A DNA stretch of 64,000 nt from positions 23,992,008-24,056,007 of the forward strand of contig CM049313.1 of assembly GCA_026874595.1 (NCBI GenBank). The letters are read 5' to 3'. Shown here piece after piece: positions 43,645 to 55,211 of the stretch. The notes beneath the pieces are model-generated. The model made no database searches. It saw only the letters and a program-made list of their open reading frames with translations, and was not told the origin of the DNA. A program made the position numbers and the translations under genes. The stretch comes from Sipunculus nudus (Eukaryota > Annelida > Sipuncula > Golfingiida > Sipunculidae). Every line of letters begins with the position of its first letter. Within the stretch, counting starts at the first letter, position 1.

Positions 43645-43880
43645 GATTGGTTTCTATAAAATCCACCGATTCGTGGGAATCATTGATGAATACTGCAAAA
43701 ATAAGAAACCATGTACCCTTACTTAGAGCTGCAGAAAGGTCTGAAACTGGTCAGATACCAGACATCTTTAACCACAGGCGCTGCCGTAGTATATTCATAA
43801 TGAAACGTGATTTGGAGTCCGTTCTGTATGAACAGCAGGACCCCACCCCGCTTCTCAATTAGAACAGAGATCATCCTCTC
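43645..43880 (+). pseudogene. Unnamed invertebrate repeat-associated protein, N-terminal part
   Basis: The plus frame reads S-T-D-S-W-E-S-L-M-N-T-A-K-I-R-N-H, then IPDIFNHRRCRSIFIMKRDL to a stop. The S-W-x-x-(L/V)-x-x-A-A/K-x-R-N-H/K ... P-D-I-x-Y/N-H-x-x-C-R-S-I/V-F-T/I-M-K block is widespread among uncharacterised proteins of mollusc and cnidarian genomes, as I remember them. The continuation lies at 44395-44960 beyond a MITE. Confidence 0.5.
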
Positions 43881-43889
43881 GAGATTCTT

Positions 43890-44298
43890 TGGTTGCCTTT
43901 TTATTCGCGAGGGTTTTAATTTCGCAATATTCGCGAATATGAAATAATCGCTTATATGAAACCCCCGGGAAAAAGATACCCCATCAACTAAGATGAACTC
44001 TGAAAACAACCTTATAATATATCAGCATTATTATCTGTGCTGGTTTTCGAAACTGGCTCATGCATTAGACGTACTCACCGGCTGTGATACATATCGACTG
44101 TGATACATGTCATAATTTAATGGCTAAACCAGTAATTAGTAAGGTTTTGCAGGATTTTTTTCTAAATTTGACATCAATACAGATCCTACTGTACTTAGAT
44201 TTTACAGGTTCTGGTGCAATCGCGAAAATGAAACCCTCGTGAAACGTTCAAAATGAAGAAATCGCGAAATTTCAGCCTCGCGAATATAAAGTCAACCA
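43890..44298. mobile_element. MITE with about 37-bp inverted ends, inserted in the gene
   Basis: The left end TGGTTGCCTTTTTATTCGCGAGGG... (from 43890) and the reverse complement of the right end (TGGTTGACTTTATATTCGCGAGG..., to 44298) match over about 37 bp. The interior is rich in TCGCGAA words. A partial second copy lies at 55780-55920 and matches the right half. Non-coding. Confidence 0.75.
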
Positions 44299-44394
44299 CA
44301 GTATTCAATCAACCAGTTCCAGGTTGTACCAAGTTGAATATATTTTCTGCTAGGAGAAAACAAATACTAATAAAGTACCCGGAGCAGAGAACCT

Positions 44395-44960
44395 TTAGTT
44401 CAGAGGGTTAAAATGCGTGCAGATGACACAATTCAAAAAGTCGCATTTGCGAAAAAATGACAAAAGGATGTTGGCCATTATGTCCAGGGAGTTGGTGGCA
44501 GCTGAAGGGCACTGTCACAGGTCCTGTTACAGGTTGTACACAAAAAGTGATAGTAGTAGAAAAACACGGATAAGTGATGTTTCAGATCCTGAATCGCAAA
44601 TGTATATTAGCACAGAATCAAAGTCGTACGAAATACTCTCTCAGTATATTCGAAGGGAGCTCATAGACAACCCAAAAGTGGTTAAAATGACCGATCTCAC
44701 AAAGGTATTGCTACAAGCGATGAGGTCGCTTGGTGTACAAACTATTATGGACTTTACATAAAAAAAGATATTCGTACAAAAATCGAAACAGAATTTGAAA
44801 ATATATTACATATATTTCTAGATGACAAAGGAAAACTTCTTGTTTTCCCAGATACCTTATCATCGCCAAAATCAAAATCTCTATGAGAAACTCCAGTCCC
44901 TGTAATCAGCTGTGCAAGGTATTGAGACTGTTCTTACAAAAGATGCTCTTTACGTAAGAC
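44395..44960 (+). pseudogene. Unnamed repeat-associated protein, continuation after the MITE
   Basis: KNDKRMLAIMSRELVAAEGH, C-H-R-S-C-Y-R-L-Y-T-K then SYEILSQYIRRELIDNPKVV and MTDLTKVLLQAMRSLGVQTI, to a stop at 44759. The L-V-A-A-E-x-H-C-H-R-S-C-Y-R-x-Y-T block normally follows the N-terminal block seen at 43645-43880. Past the stop, other frames still give family-like pieces. The gene is dead through the MITE, stops and frameshifts. Confidence 0.5.
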
Positions 44961-45349
44961 AGTGTGAAACAACATATGTCGTTCATGCTTAATAAAACAC
45001 CCTGTTGAAAAATAAATGCCTAAATGGCTTTTAATGTCGGCTCTGTGGGGCGTTGATTTAGTTGTTCGAAATGGAACGCCTGGTTTTTACAGTGTATGTT
45101 ATATCCATATCTATATACAAGCCTTAATTGCTCTCGAGCCTGGTAAGCTTACGCAAAAGGTCATGTTAATACTTGTATATATTATACCATGTAATTCTGA
45201 AATTATTTTCAGACAACGGGTCTAATACATTTGATCAATTAATATTACATTTAAATTCTTATATGTTACTATTACTATAACCACAGTTTCCCATCTAGAA
45301 CCATTAGTGTTACTTTAAATGGGGCATCTGTAATAATAATTATAATAAA

Positions 45350-46165
45350 AACAAGTGACCCATGGATCATGACGCTCAGCCGACTGACCTGTTGACAATA
45401 TGTCCTTGCACAAGCAACTTATTAAAATAGTGTAGGTGGCATCATAGTTCATGCATATTGGCTCAAGTTCAAGACCTATAAGCACAAATATTTAATGACA
45501 ACCCATCCATCCGTTCCTGAGAAATATGGCAATTTGTGTGTATTTTGTATTATATCTAAGGTGCAAAATTATTAAAATGCAAAGTATTAAATTTTCAATT
45601 ATTCTGGCGCGTACTTATATGCCCCACAGCTGGGAGAATATGGGTAAGAGAGACCTAATTTCAGCTTTCCAAGGAGACTTTTTATGGATCTCAAAGGATG
45701 TCAAGTAAAAATTTGCTAGGACCAGTGGTTACGATTTGCGATTATGCATACAAAGAATCATGGTGGTAAATGCATTAGTTGTTCAGATACTGGAGCTTTT
45801 TTGTATCCAGTTTTAAAATTATTCTAGGGGTATTCTGGGGGGTACTTTGGGGCCCCATAGCTCAAAGGATATGGGTAACAGGGACCTAATTTCAGGTTTC
45901 CTGTGAGAATTTTCATGGACCTCTCTGGATGTCAAGTTAGAATATTCTAGATACAGTGATCACGAATTGTGCCCTGTTAACGGACGACACGTCTTAGAAG
46001 GTCTCAAAATAGATAAATATATGTGTAAAAATTAAAGAAAAATCCAGGTGGCGCCTGCAGTCTGCAGGAACGGATGAACCACTCCATGATGAATATGCAT
46101 CCAAAGAATCATGGTTGTCAATGCATTAATTGTTCAGATACTTGACCTTTTTTTTAAATTTGTAT
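45350..46165 (-). repeat. Second copy of the composite repeat family (about two units)
   Basis: It starts ACAAGTGACCCATGGATCATGACGCTCAGC, the same end as at 30924-30957 but inverted. It continues with two inverted units sharing GGGGCCCCATAGCTCAAAGGATATG, GGGACCTAATTTCAGGTTTCC, AGGTGGCGCCTGCAG and AAAGAATCATGGT. This places the family in at least two locations, with different unit numbers. Confidence 0.85.
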
Positions 46166-46305
46166 CGCCAAATCGAAGATCCAGATGTAGGCATCTCGCC
46201 ATCTCCTCCTACATCTCGCCATCTCCTATGAGATTTTTCAGGCAGGAACGAACTACGGGAAACCACGTCTGATTAATTCACAGAAAGAGATCAACATGCT
46301 AGCGA

Positions 46306-46860
46306 TGTGCTGTACGAAAGAAGCACACCTACTGGAAAGCAACGGTTGTAGAACGTCAGAATACTTATACAAGGGGCCCTCATCCGCACGTTTGTCAGGC
46401 AGTGGCTGGTCGATCGGTCGCAAACAGGAGTATTGTAGAGGTGAAAGGGGAAGCAAAACGTCGCGTCTTCGACTCCGCTGCCCAAATAGTAAAGGATACA
46501 ATGCGTATTCATATAGAAGGAGAAGTCTGCTCTGTGCTCCCAAAGAACAGTGACCTAGCCAAGAGAGGTAACCGGGCTAGACACAGGCTAAAGCCACAGG
46601 ATCCATCTCACCTCCATTTTGAACTTGACTTAGATTATATTCAGGATTCATTCTTTCGGAATGATACATACACATTTGTAGGCGGTCGTCATGTTATCTT
46701 TGCAACGGATACCATGCTAGAGTTTCTGAAGAGGGCCAAAACCTGGTACATGAACGGACCTGTAAAGTTGTCAAGGAGCCTTTCTACCAACTGTTGAGGA
46801 TCCATGCTTTTGTCAGGCTGAAGCAGGAATATAGTTTTATATATTACCATCTCGTTTCAT
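46306..46860 (+). pseudogene. MULE transposase pseudogene, FLYWCH plus N-terminal exon
   Basis: An open plus frame begins R-K-K-H-T-Y-W-K-A-T-V-V-E-R and R-G-P-H-P-H-V-C (the end of a FLYWCH-type zinc-binding domain). It runs through VKGEAKRRVFDSAAQIVKDT, FRNDTYTFVGGRHVIFATDT, then LKRAKTWYMNGPVKLSRS. In Mutator-like (MULE) proteins the last block reads W-x-x-D-G-T-F and holds the first catalytic Asp. Here that position is Asn, and a frameshift follows at about 46765, after which V-V-K-E-P-F-Y-Q-L-L-R-I-H resumes. Likely dead. Confidence 0.7.
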
Positions 46861-47143
46861 TGCAAAACAGTACCAAATAAAAAAAAAATAAAATTTTTAA
46901 CCCTTTAAACCCTTTTTTGGAAAATGTAACAGCCAATCTTCTTTATAAGAATAAGTAAATAATTTATGACATTGTATATAGTAACAGCTTGTTGATTCCT
47001 GAGTTGCTATGTTAGCAAATATATAATGCACTGTGGACAAAAATCAAGTCATAGTTATAAGATTCACGTATTATAGTTCCTCCTCCAAGCAGATAATTCT
47101 ATGAAATTGGGTGCTATTATAATGAGATTTAACTTGTATTTGC

Positions 47144-47410
47144 AGCCTCCAATGGCGTTTGTGCTGTCTGAAGAGCGGAAAGAGGCCCACGCATCCGTCC
47201 TGCATGTTATCAAGACCTACCTAGACAGCGCTCAAAGACGCATGGTGTTGGACTTCGAGCCTGTTTTGTGAGAGGCCGTACGCTGTATGCACTTTTTCAG
47301 TACAACACGAATCCAAGGATGCCTGTTTCACTTCACACAGAGGATTTGGAGAAAGGTGCAGGACTTCGGAATGAGGCAAGATTACATTACACAACTGAGC
47401 CAATAAGGAC
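47144..47410 (+). pseudogene. MULE transposase pseudogene, second exon
   Basis: After the acceptor TATTTGCAG: P-P-M-A-F-V-L-S-E-E-R-K-E-A, then TYLDSAQRRMVLDFEPVL (second catalytic Asp in L/M-D-F-E), a stop, AVRCMHFFSTTRIQGCLFHF and T-Q-R-I-W-R-K-V-Q. The D-F-E ... G-C-x-F-H-x-x-Q/x-x-x-W order is the diagnostic centre of MULE transposases. The stop after L and later frames show decay. Further remnants reach about 47570. Confidence 0.7.
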
Positions 47411-47599
47411 TCGCGTCAAGTTACTACATAGAATGGCAAATTGAAAAAAAAAATTAAACTGAAATCAACTTGTTACTATACTGTTACTGGGCTTTGGAAG
47501 AAACATACGAAGAAAAATGTGAGGACTATAAAATGCATGTTCAAGAATTGGCAGTGGACTTCGTATGTGGTGATTCTGAGTTTTTCGCCTAAACACTTT

Positions 47600-47700
47600 C
47601 TGCCGCAGCCGAGTGTACACACACAGGTGAGTAGCCACTAACCCACAGTCAAACTCACAAAGGAGAGAAGCCACCAAGCCACAGGATGCTTTAACACGAC
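47600..47700 (+). pseudogene. C2H2 zinc-finger linker remnants
   Basis: The plus frame reads C-T-H-T-G-E then a stop, and shortly after H-S-Q-T-H-K-G-E-K-P-P-S-H. Two T-H-x-G-E-(K)-P linkers about one finger apart suggest a decayed C2H2 zinc-finger array, but the Cys pairs are not visible. Could be chance. Confidence 0.25.
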
Positions 47701-47759
47701 GAAGGTAGTTTTGGATAAGTAGGGTAGTGCATTGTTTTGTTCTTTCACAGCATGGGGCC

Positions 47760-50110
47760 TTTTACTTTGTGATACCAGCATTTACTTTCTTTATAACCTT
47801 GTTTGCCATAATTCTACCAGACAAATTATGTTCAATGGTAGCACCTAGACTTTGTCTTTACTTTTGATATGTACGCCATTACGTGTAATGTTGAGCTTTT
47901 ATTCTTTCTTTAGGTAATTTTTTTATGCAAATAAAATGCATTTTGGTCTTTCCCAAATGCAATGAGAGCTTTTTCATTACTATGCTGTAACCCATTACAG
48001 CATTAGAACATTTTCTACTTCTACCGCATTTCTACCTGATCTTACCAAAACCGAATCGTCTGCATGCAGAAAAACATTGAATCTTATGAAAATTTGCATG
48101 TCTTTGGCATAAATTAAAAAAAAATAAATAAACAGCGGCCCTTATATGGTGCCCTGCGGTCCCCCCGTCAGTATTTAGCTGTTGTGACAAATTGCTATTG
48201 ATATCTTCACACTAGGTCCTACTGGTCATATATAACCTGAACCAGTTTACCGCTTCGGAATAAATTCCTACAGCCTTTAATTTTAATAATAATATTACGT
48301 GGTTGACCGTGTCAAAGGCCTTTTGAAGATCTTGTATGACTAAACTGTAAAAAAAAATTACCCATGTTAAACCTGATTGTATCAACTAAATAAGTTAAGA
48401 CAATATCGGTTGAAAAAGATTCCCGAAACTAGACAAATTCGTACAATACTTTTTGATAAATGAGGTACTCGAACACCTGGTAATGCGATCTGGAATTTTG
48501 GATACCACAGGAAAAATGGAAACAGGCCTGTAATTGCCCTCGTAATTACAAAGACCTTCTTATTAAGAGGTACAACGCTTGCTATTATCTGTAAGTGGTG
48601 TGACAATATTGGCAGCTCCATTTTTTTTTTAAATCTAGCACTTGTACCATCCTTACCTGTTGATTTAGAAGTGTTTAAGTCTTTAACAACTTTAAAACTT
48701 CTGACTCTGAAACAACTGTAAATGTAAAAGCATTAGTCACAATTCCTTTGTTTTGGTAAAACTTCATAATACTGTTACAGTCAAGATGTACATCAGGCAG
48801 TTGTTGTACAAGCTCATTCGCAATATTACCAAAATAAACCTGTTAAGCCCATTTGCAACAAACTTCTCAAAATTGGTTTTGTCATTATCTCTTTCTTTTA
48901 ACCCTGTTCATTTACTAATTTATTTGCTTTTTGTTGATAAACCCGTACTGTTGAGAGTTTACCACTGTTTTCTAGTTTATTTTCTTAAATCTGATTTTGA
49001 TGTAATTCCTTTGACTCTTTGCACCTCACGCTGGGTGCGATTTCTCAAATAATTAAACAGAGAAATTTCCATCAGTTCTATTTTTCTTGAGAGTAGCCAA
49101 AGCTTTATCTCGCCTGCTAATTGAATCCAAAATTTCATACTGAAATCCATGGCTTACTGTTCTGCTCATTTCTGACCTGCTTCTCTGAGGCAATTTAATC
49201 AATGAAAGCCAAAAACAGTTCTTTAAATTTCAACCAAGCCTAATTGGCGTTTTCTAAATTAAGTACATGCATCCAGTTTATATCTCAAAGCTTCACAAGA
49301 AAGGCTTCCTTACTGTAAATTCTCATACATCTTAATTGACGGATCTTGCTCTTTCCATAAAAATCCTTTCTGATCTTAAAATATAATAAGATATTTAGTG
49401 GTCACTTATACCATTCTCTAGTAAACCAGATTGTGTCACAATCTTTATCTGACACTACAATCAAATCAATAATACTAGCACTGCCAAAATATATAAGACA
49501 TTGTTCTAAAAAGTTGTCCTTTGATTTAGACATATCCGTGTTAAAGACGCCAAGTAAGTAGCATTCTTGATGCGAATTTGGGGAAACAATTCCCATAAGT
49601 ATGTCATACAAGTTTGTGTCTCTGGGAGGTCTATAGCAGACATCAATGAGAATCGGTTTAGTCTTTGTTAACAGGAGATCAATAAACGAATCTACCAACC
49701 CATCCTGCAATAAGTCCGTTCTGATATTGTAAGCCAAAGCTTCTTTCACGTGCAAGCAGGTGCCACCGCCTTTTCTGTTCCTATTCTTCCTCACTACATC
49801 ATACCCTGGTGCAACATACCCTCACTATCGTCCACGGTATATGTCCAACCATGTTTCCGACACTCCAATTACAGATGAATTTGTACGTTCTACCAATAAC
49901 TGTAACTGTTCTATCTTTTGAAGAAGGAACCGCGCATTTGTGTGTATAAAATGCAGCCCCTGCCTTTGAACTGGTCAAAACATAAAGGATCAGCTGCCAC
50001 ATCACTGGCCACCCCAGCCAGCATCGGATGTATTTTCTTCCTGGGACTTGCCAGGAAATTTTTCAGACACTGTCTTCTAAATATGGAAGTAGTAAAAATA
50101 TACATTAAGT
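47760..50110 (-). pseudogene. LINE ORF2: endonuclease and reverse transcriptase (decayed)
   Basis: On the minus strand the order is: RGCILYTQMR / H-T-N-A-R-F-L-L region, then SSVIGVSETWLD near 49870, then the apurinic endonuclease core at 49402-49794 (RKGGGTCLHVKEALAY, PILIDVCYRPP, SIIDLIVVSDKD). RT blocks (F-x-S-D-I-V-L-T-Y-L-V-D, A-D-D-S-V-L-V near 48055-48080) and post-palm remnants to about 47760 follow. Stops and frameshifts are scattered. The arrangement fits a CR1/L2-like jockey-superfamily LINE with most of ORF2 present. No 3' tail was recognised. Confidence 0.75.
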
Positions 50111-50727
50111 GCAGGTGAAGTATATTTCTTAATCTTAAGATGACAAATGTTTGTTTCTCCACACTTGTATCAGAGGTGCATGCTAAATGTGTCCACACCC
50201 CACGTACATCACACTCGATAACTCAACTGTTTTTACGTACAGTCTAAGAACACGCCACACAGGGATACATGACATTCATTTAGGGTCCAGGATTAATATG
50301 AATATCATCAGAAAGTAATAAAATTATGTTCGTAATCAATTTGGTTGTATTCACTTTAATTTAATACACCCTCGCTTGATTTTTGCCACCAAAACGGCTA
50401 TTGTCATTTTTCACCGCGGTTTCTGTTCACGTAAAAGTCCTGAAATCTGTATGCATGATCCTCCCCTGATCTTTCTGACAGTTCAAATCTATATCGCCAA
50501 ATGTTTTTCTTGATAATTCGGTAAATATAGATCGATAAACAACTGAATTAGAAAATTGAAAACTTTGCCACCAGCGCCATCTTGAAACGTCTTAGAGGTC
50601 AAACTCTGCAAAGGGGACTTGGTGCTGTGAAGAGAATGCTTACTTGCATGCTTAATTCCAAGAATATTCAAGAATAGCAATAGAGAAACGGCTAAAAAAG
50701 AAGTCGGCATCCAATAAACAACTTGGA

Positions 50728-50749
50728 GGGGGGGGGGGGGGGGGGGGGG
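50728..50749 (+). repeat. G22 homopolymer
   Basis: Uninterrupted run of 22 G, like those at 4352 (C), 16648 (C) and 21112 (G). Confidence 0.95.
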
Positions 50750-50951
50750 AACAACAGCAAAACCCTGGGAGAAACTCGCATACTTTACAACCGACTACCT
50801 TAGCCTGATAATAGTGATATCTTGCCAAGCTCCAGCGCAACTGATCACTCGAGAACAGAACCGTTTGTGAACAAACTATTGAGTTTTGTGTCGAATAAAA
50901 TTCAATTTATGCCGTATGATATTTTTGTAAAACTATGTGTTGATTTTTAGA

Positions 50952-51187
50952 GGGATGAATATGTTGAAGAGGCCAAAAACGTGTCATCTGAAACTGCCTT
51001 CAAGTCTGCGAATACACAGGATTACATTTACAAATCGCGTAAGATCAAATGTAGAGGAACAGACAAACGCCAGCATGAAGTGCAGGACAGTGCTTTCGTG
51101 GAAATTCCTACAGAAAATATACCCGTGTATGCAGCCAGAGGTCTGTCCAACTTGATCTGGGATAGCAAAGGCATGGGCCATAAATGA
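50952..51187 (+). CDS. Unidentified exon-like fragment
   Basis: After an acceptor (TTGATTTTTAG): RDEYVEEAKNVSSETAFKSA, YIYKSRKIKCRGTDKRQHEV, then V-E-I-P-T-E-N-I-P-V-Y-A-A-R-G-L-S-N and a stop. It is open for 78 codons with a strongly protein-like composition. It directly precedes a LINE frame, in a different phase, so it may be a host exon into which the LINE inserted. No donor is seen and the family is unknown. Confidence 0.4.
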
Positions 51188-51189
51188 AC

Positions 51190-52255
51190 TAATGACACGA
51201 TTGAACTTTAAGTATGCCCTAAGACAGTGTCATAGGGTTGTAGATACAGCTAAAGCTGATGCTATGCCCAAGTCTCTAAATAGAGGAGATATTAATTCGT
51301 TTTGGAAAAATCTTAGAACATGTCACAACAAGAATGTACCCCTAGTGTCTAAAGTTGATGGTAAAGTCGGAGATTATAATAATACTGACATGTGGCGTGA
51401 ACATTATTATTCTGTATGCAACAGTGTAAAACGTCCGGCTCATATTAAGTTCAGGGTTGCTGATAACATACAATCTAATGTTGGTATTAATACAAGGATA
51501 GTGCACCCGAGCAGGTCTCGGGAGGCATTAAGGCGCTAAAGCGTGGTAAAGCTTGTGGTGTGGATGGCCTTGCCGCTGAGGTCTTTATTCATGAAAGTAA
51601 ATATATTGGTGTTTTCTTATCCCTTCTGTTAGTTTTTTTTTTTAGTTGCTTCATGGTGATTTGCCTGATAGGTTTCTGAATTTTGCTTTTGTATCTTTGA
51701 TTAAAATCAAGTCTGTCGACTCGAACGAGAAGAGTAACTGCAGGCCGATAACGCTAGTTTTTGCCTGCTCGAAACATCTTGAAATAATATTGCTTGAATG
51801 TATTGACCGCTATCTGGTAACGTCTGATTATTAATTTAGCTTTAAGAAAGCCCATTCTTCAGATATGTGTATTTATACCCTAAAGTGTTATTCAGTACTA
51901 CAAAGATTACAACAGTCAAGTCTACACTTTGTTTTTAGACGCCTCCAAAGCGTTTGATAGAATAAATCACTGGATACTTTTCGACAAACTAATCACTCAT
52001 GGTTTGCCACTCAGTGTGGTTCGAATCTTATAATGTTGGTTCCGATAGCAACATTATATGTATAAAATTGGGTTTCACTACTTCTAAATTCTTTAATATC
52101 TCGAATGGGGTAAGACAAGGTGGAATATTTTCTCCTAAATTGTTTGCTTAATATACAGACTCCTTGTCGGCGAACCTTATGCTTTGTAACTTTGGTTGTT
52201 ATGTCAGTGAGGTATGTATGAACCTCTTAATTTACGCTGATGATATTTGACTTAT
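51190..52255 (+). pseudogene. LINE ORF2, linker plus reverse transcriptase (truncated)
   Basis: Plus strand, several frames: YALRQCHRVVDTAKADAM, N-S-F-W-K-N-L-R, then LKRGKACGVDGLAAEVFIH (RT block 1). It continues with C-R-P-I-T-L-V near 51745, LDASKAFDRINHWILFDKLI (first catalytic Asp, about 51935-51985), GVRQGGIFSPKLFA (about 52110-52150) and L-I-Y-A-D-D-I (second and third catalytic Asp, about 52230). It stops and ends there. The motifs are complete through YADD but several stops interrupt them. This is a different LINE lineage from 47760-50110. Confidence 0.8.
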
Positions 52256-52310
52256 ATTTATTATTAGTTAATTATTAGTGTATCAACGAAATGTTTGTGA
52301 ACCATATATA

Positions 52311-52943
52311 TAGTCCGTCCCAAAACCCTTGTCCTCATGTTTTTTCGCGATAATTATTTTAAGAATATTCTTTAAAAATGCCCTTTGGCCTGAAGTAGAT
52401 AAACAGATATTCCGCCGATTTGTGTAAAGCAGTTATAGATCATGTTAAACGTATTAACTTTGTGACTCTTTTGCGTGATTTATGCTAAAATACCCAGGAT
52501 GGCGTCTTCCCGGCACTGCTGGACAGTAATTTCCTCCGTGGTACACTTTCCATGTCTATGGCTGCGTTTGGTGTTTGTTAGACAACAGTGACGTCACACA
52601 GACGTCACAGTGATCGGTAGCGCGTCACCTTCAATTGACTGACGTCATCAGTTTGCCAGGCTTGTTAATTATCAGTTCTAAGGCAAAGAATAAGTCGTAA
52701 ACGCTGTAACTTGACGGATTATAGTCGTGCGTCCGTCAGAATATTGATGAATTATCCATTTCAGAAAAACGAAATCACTAGCACGTGATGTACAGTATTC
52801 TTCTGAGTACCGTTGTTTTTAGGGGGAATATCTGTTATCTACTTCAGGCCAAAGGGCATTTTTAAAAGAATATTCATAAAACATTTATCGGTAAAAAAAA
52901 AAAAAAAAAAAAAAAATGCGGACACGGGTACTGGGACGGACTA
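52311..52943. mobile_element. Non-autonomous TIR element 1 (TAGTCC family, 633 bp)
   Basis: The left end TAGTCCGTCCCAAAACCCTTGTCCTCATG and the reverse complement of the right end (TAGTCCGTCCCAGTACCCGTGTCCGCAT) match. It is flanked by TA on both sides. It contains TGACGTCA twice (52589-52596, 52640-52647) and an A run at 52893-52915. Direct copies of AGGCCAAAGGGCATTTTTAAAGAATATTC-like sequence near each end are inverted relative to each other (52360-52400 and 52845-52880), lengthening the TIR. Confidence 0.8.
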
Positions 52944-53375
52944 TAGACGTTTAGTCCGTCCCAGTCCCCGTGTTTTTTTCCGAGATATTATGTTAATGTT
53001 AATCATGCAAGCTAATGAAAATAATTGTTGACCAAGAGTTGCATTACGTATTCCGCCGAATACCTGGTGAAGAATTTATTTCTTATCTTGTACATTATCC
53101 ATGTGAGCGGTAAAAATCGAAATTTGGGGGAGAGACTATCAGACCTTACGACATAATCAAGGTCTCAGAAGGTAAAAATGGTGATGATTTTGCAGGGCTG
53201 GCCCTATTGTAGCGACATCTAGTGGTGACAGAGTAGACAACTTGAAAACCTTGATGCATGAAAAGGCTATTTTAAGGATGTATGTACAATGTATAAAAAT
53301 TAATAGGCAATACATAGGAAATAATAAAAAAAATCGAATTATAATAAGAAATATATTATACATGTTTTACAGGGT

Positions 53376-53501
53376 GGAGATGAATCCCCACGCCCAACCT
53401 TCCTCCTTTTTCCGGGCTGAGGACCGGCAGGGTACATCTGCAAATACGCTAGTTACCCAGGCGGAGTTAAACAGGGTGAGGCAAGAACGGGGAGAAAATT
53501 A
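53376..53501 (+). CDS. Convergent small ORF of the TAGTCC element, copy 1
   Basis: An acceptor-like TTTTACAG at 53373 is followed in one frame by V-E-M-N-P-H-A-Q-P-S-S-F-F-R-A-E-D-R-Q, then GTSANTLVTQAELNRVRQER and a stop. A similar stretch (A-Q-P-S-S-F-F-R-A ... G-R-Q) occurs at 60594-60680 in the other element. In both, it faces the transposase tail to tail. Function unknown. It may be an accessory protein of the transposon or an exon of a captured gene. Confidence 0.45.
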
Positions 53502-54169
53502 ATTAAAACAACGGTACTCAAAGAATACATCACGTGCTGGTGATTTCGTTTTTCTGAAATAGATAATTCATCAAAAGTAATAGATGGATATATATTTCGT
53601 ATATGATTAAATATTTATACTAACGAATTATAATAAAATAACGGTCGCATTTACTTCGGATAATAAATGTGTTCAAATATAAATGTAACGGTTGAAAACG
53701 CACATCACTATAACTCAATAAAATGAAATAACGAAATATCATTTTTAATATAAAAGAAATGAGTAGCGAAATCACCAGTTTACCAGAGAAACGCCAGACC
53801 CGCCACCCTATATATATATGCCAAGCGGCAAAGCTCACAGCGTCACTGACTCACGTCATCAATAGACGTGGTGACATCGTGCAGCTGATCGCTGGAATAA
53901 AGTGACAATAAAATAATTTTACGTTATGAAAGTTATATATTTCTTCAGTACTGGGTATTCTAAATGTTGATCAATCATAAATGCAACATTTTGAAAATAT
54001 CTGCCTGTGGTTATAACATATTATCAGTTTATTGCATAATTTTATTAAACCCGTACACCAAAAGATATAACCTCTTTCGATTTTATTTATACTTGCATAA
54101 TGTAGTGAAAGTTCCATTTTTACATTATTAAAGTTGTATATTTCAAATGGGTTCTAAATGTAAATAATG

Positions 54170-54350
54170 AAATAACACTAGCCTTTCCACCCATTCTCTG
54201 GAAGGGCGGATGAAAAGGTTTATCCAGGTTTCATCCACATAAATAATCTTGCGACCTTCGCCCTGAAGCGAGCAAGATCACGCAGGTATCTGGCCCTCCA
54301 TACAACTACATCCTCCCTTTGAAGGACGTGCCAGTCGTGGCTTTTTTTCT
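54170..54350 (-). pseudogene. IS630/Tc1-like transposase, exon with first catalytic Asp
   Basis: The minus frame reads L-Q-R-E-D-V-V-V-W-R-A-R-Y-L-R-D-L-A-R-F. After a one-base frameshift near 54260 it reads G-R-K-I-I-Y-V-D-E-T-W-I-N. The (I/V)-x-x-D-E-(T/S)-W-(V/I)-N block carries the first Asp of the DDE triad in one IS630-Tc1-mariner lineage. The frameshift inactivates this copy. It follows the HTH exon at 54672-54741. Confidence 0.65.
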
Positions 54351-54671
54351 TAATCAAATATCAATCATAATAAAAATATCAATCATAACAACAAGTAAGT
54401 GTTTTTTTCATATTTAAATCTCATAATCCTCGATTTTTTTACATATTATGTTAAATATTACGGAAATTTATTAGCAAACAAACATAGCATGCAGGTCATT
54501 GTTTAAACTAGCCCTATTTAACAAATTATTTTAAATCATAATGCCTTGTCTTTTTTTTTCATTTTTTGTAAGGTTTTTACATTCATAGATCACAAATAAA
54601 TAATATATCATAAATAATATTTCACCAAATAAAATATCAAATTTATAATTTCATAATCATGCTTGATTTAC

Positions 54672-54741
54672 CTTGAACAAAAATCCCCGTCTCCTCAACA
54701 CACGATGAAGGGAGGTCCTGGTAACGATCAAGTCATCCCGC
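54672..54741 (-). CDS. IS630/Tc1-like transposase, HTH exon
   Basis: Exactly 70 bp between GATCAG (acceptor) and TTCAAG/GTAAAT (donor). One base plus 23 codons: R-D-D-L-I-V-T-R-T-S-L-H-R-V-L-R-R-R-G-F-L-F-K. The S-x-x-x-(V/L)-x-R-x-L-x-x-x-G-F-x-F-K pattern is the second helix-turn-helix of Tc1/IS630 transposases, which bind the TIR. Its leading base completes the codon begun by the exon at 55212. Confidence 0.65.
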
Positions 54742-55211
54742 CTGATCACCTATACCAAACCGTCCAGGGAAACAATCTGGCCTCTCTTCCACGTGGCACA
54801 CATGCGACGTCTGAGTAAGATAAAAAACTAACAGTGATATTTCGGCTAAGTTAACATTCATAAAATATATATATATTTTCTTACTATATAATTCCTGATT
54901 ATAAAATAAGTGCTTGATAAGATATGAATTATCTGATATATAAATGTGATAAATATCAAATATGATATATAAGCTTACACACACACTCATATTCACAAAA
55001 ATGTGTGCGTCTATCGTATATAAAATCTTACATTTAAAAATGTTTAAGTTTAATTTCCTAAACATTTAGTTTTATTTAATATAATATTTATTTAATATTA
55101 TATATATATATACATTTACATAATAATTATTTAATTTTATTTAATGTTAGAACGTAATTTTATATTCTATTAAAATGTAATACGATATTTTATAATATTT
55201 ATTACCCTTAC

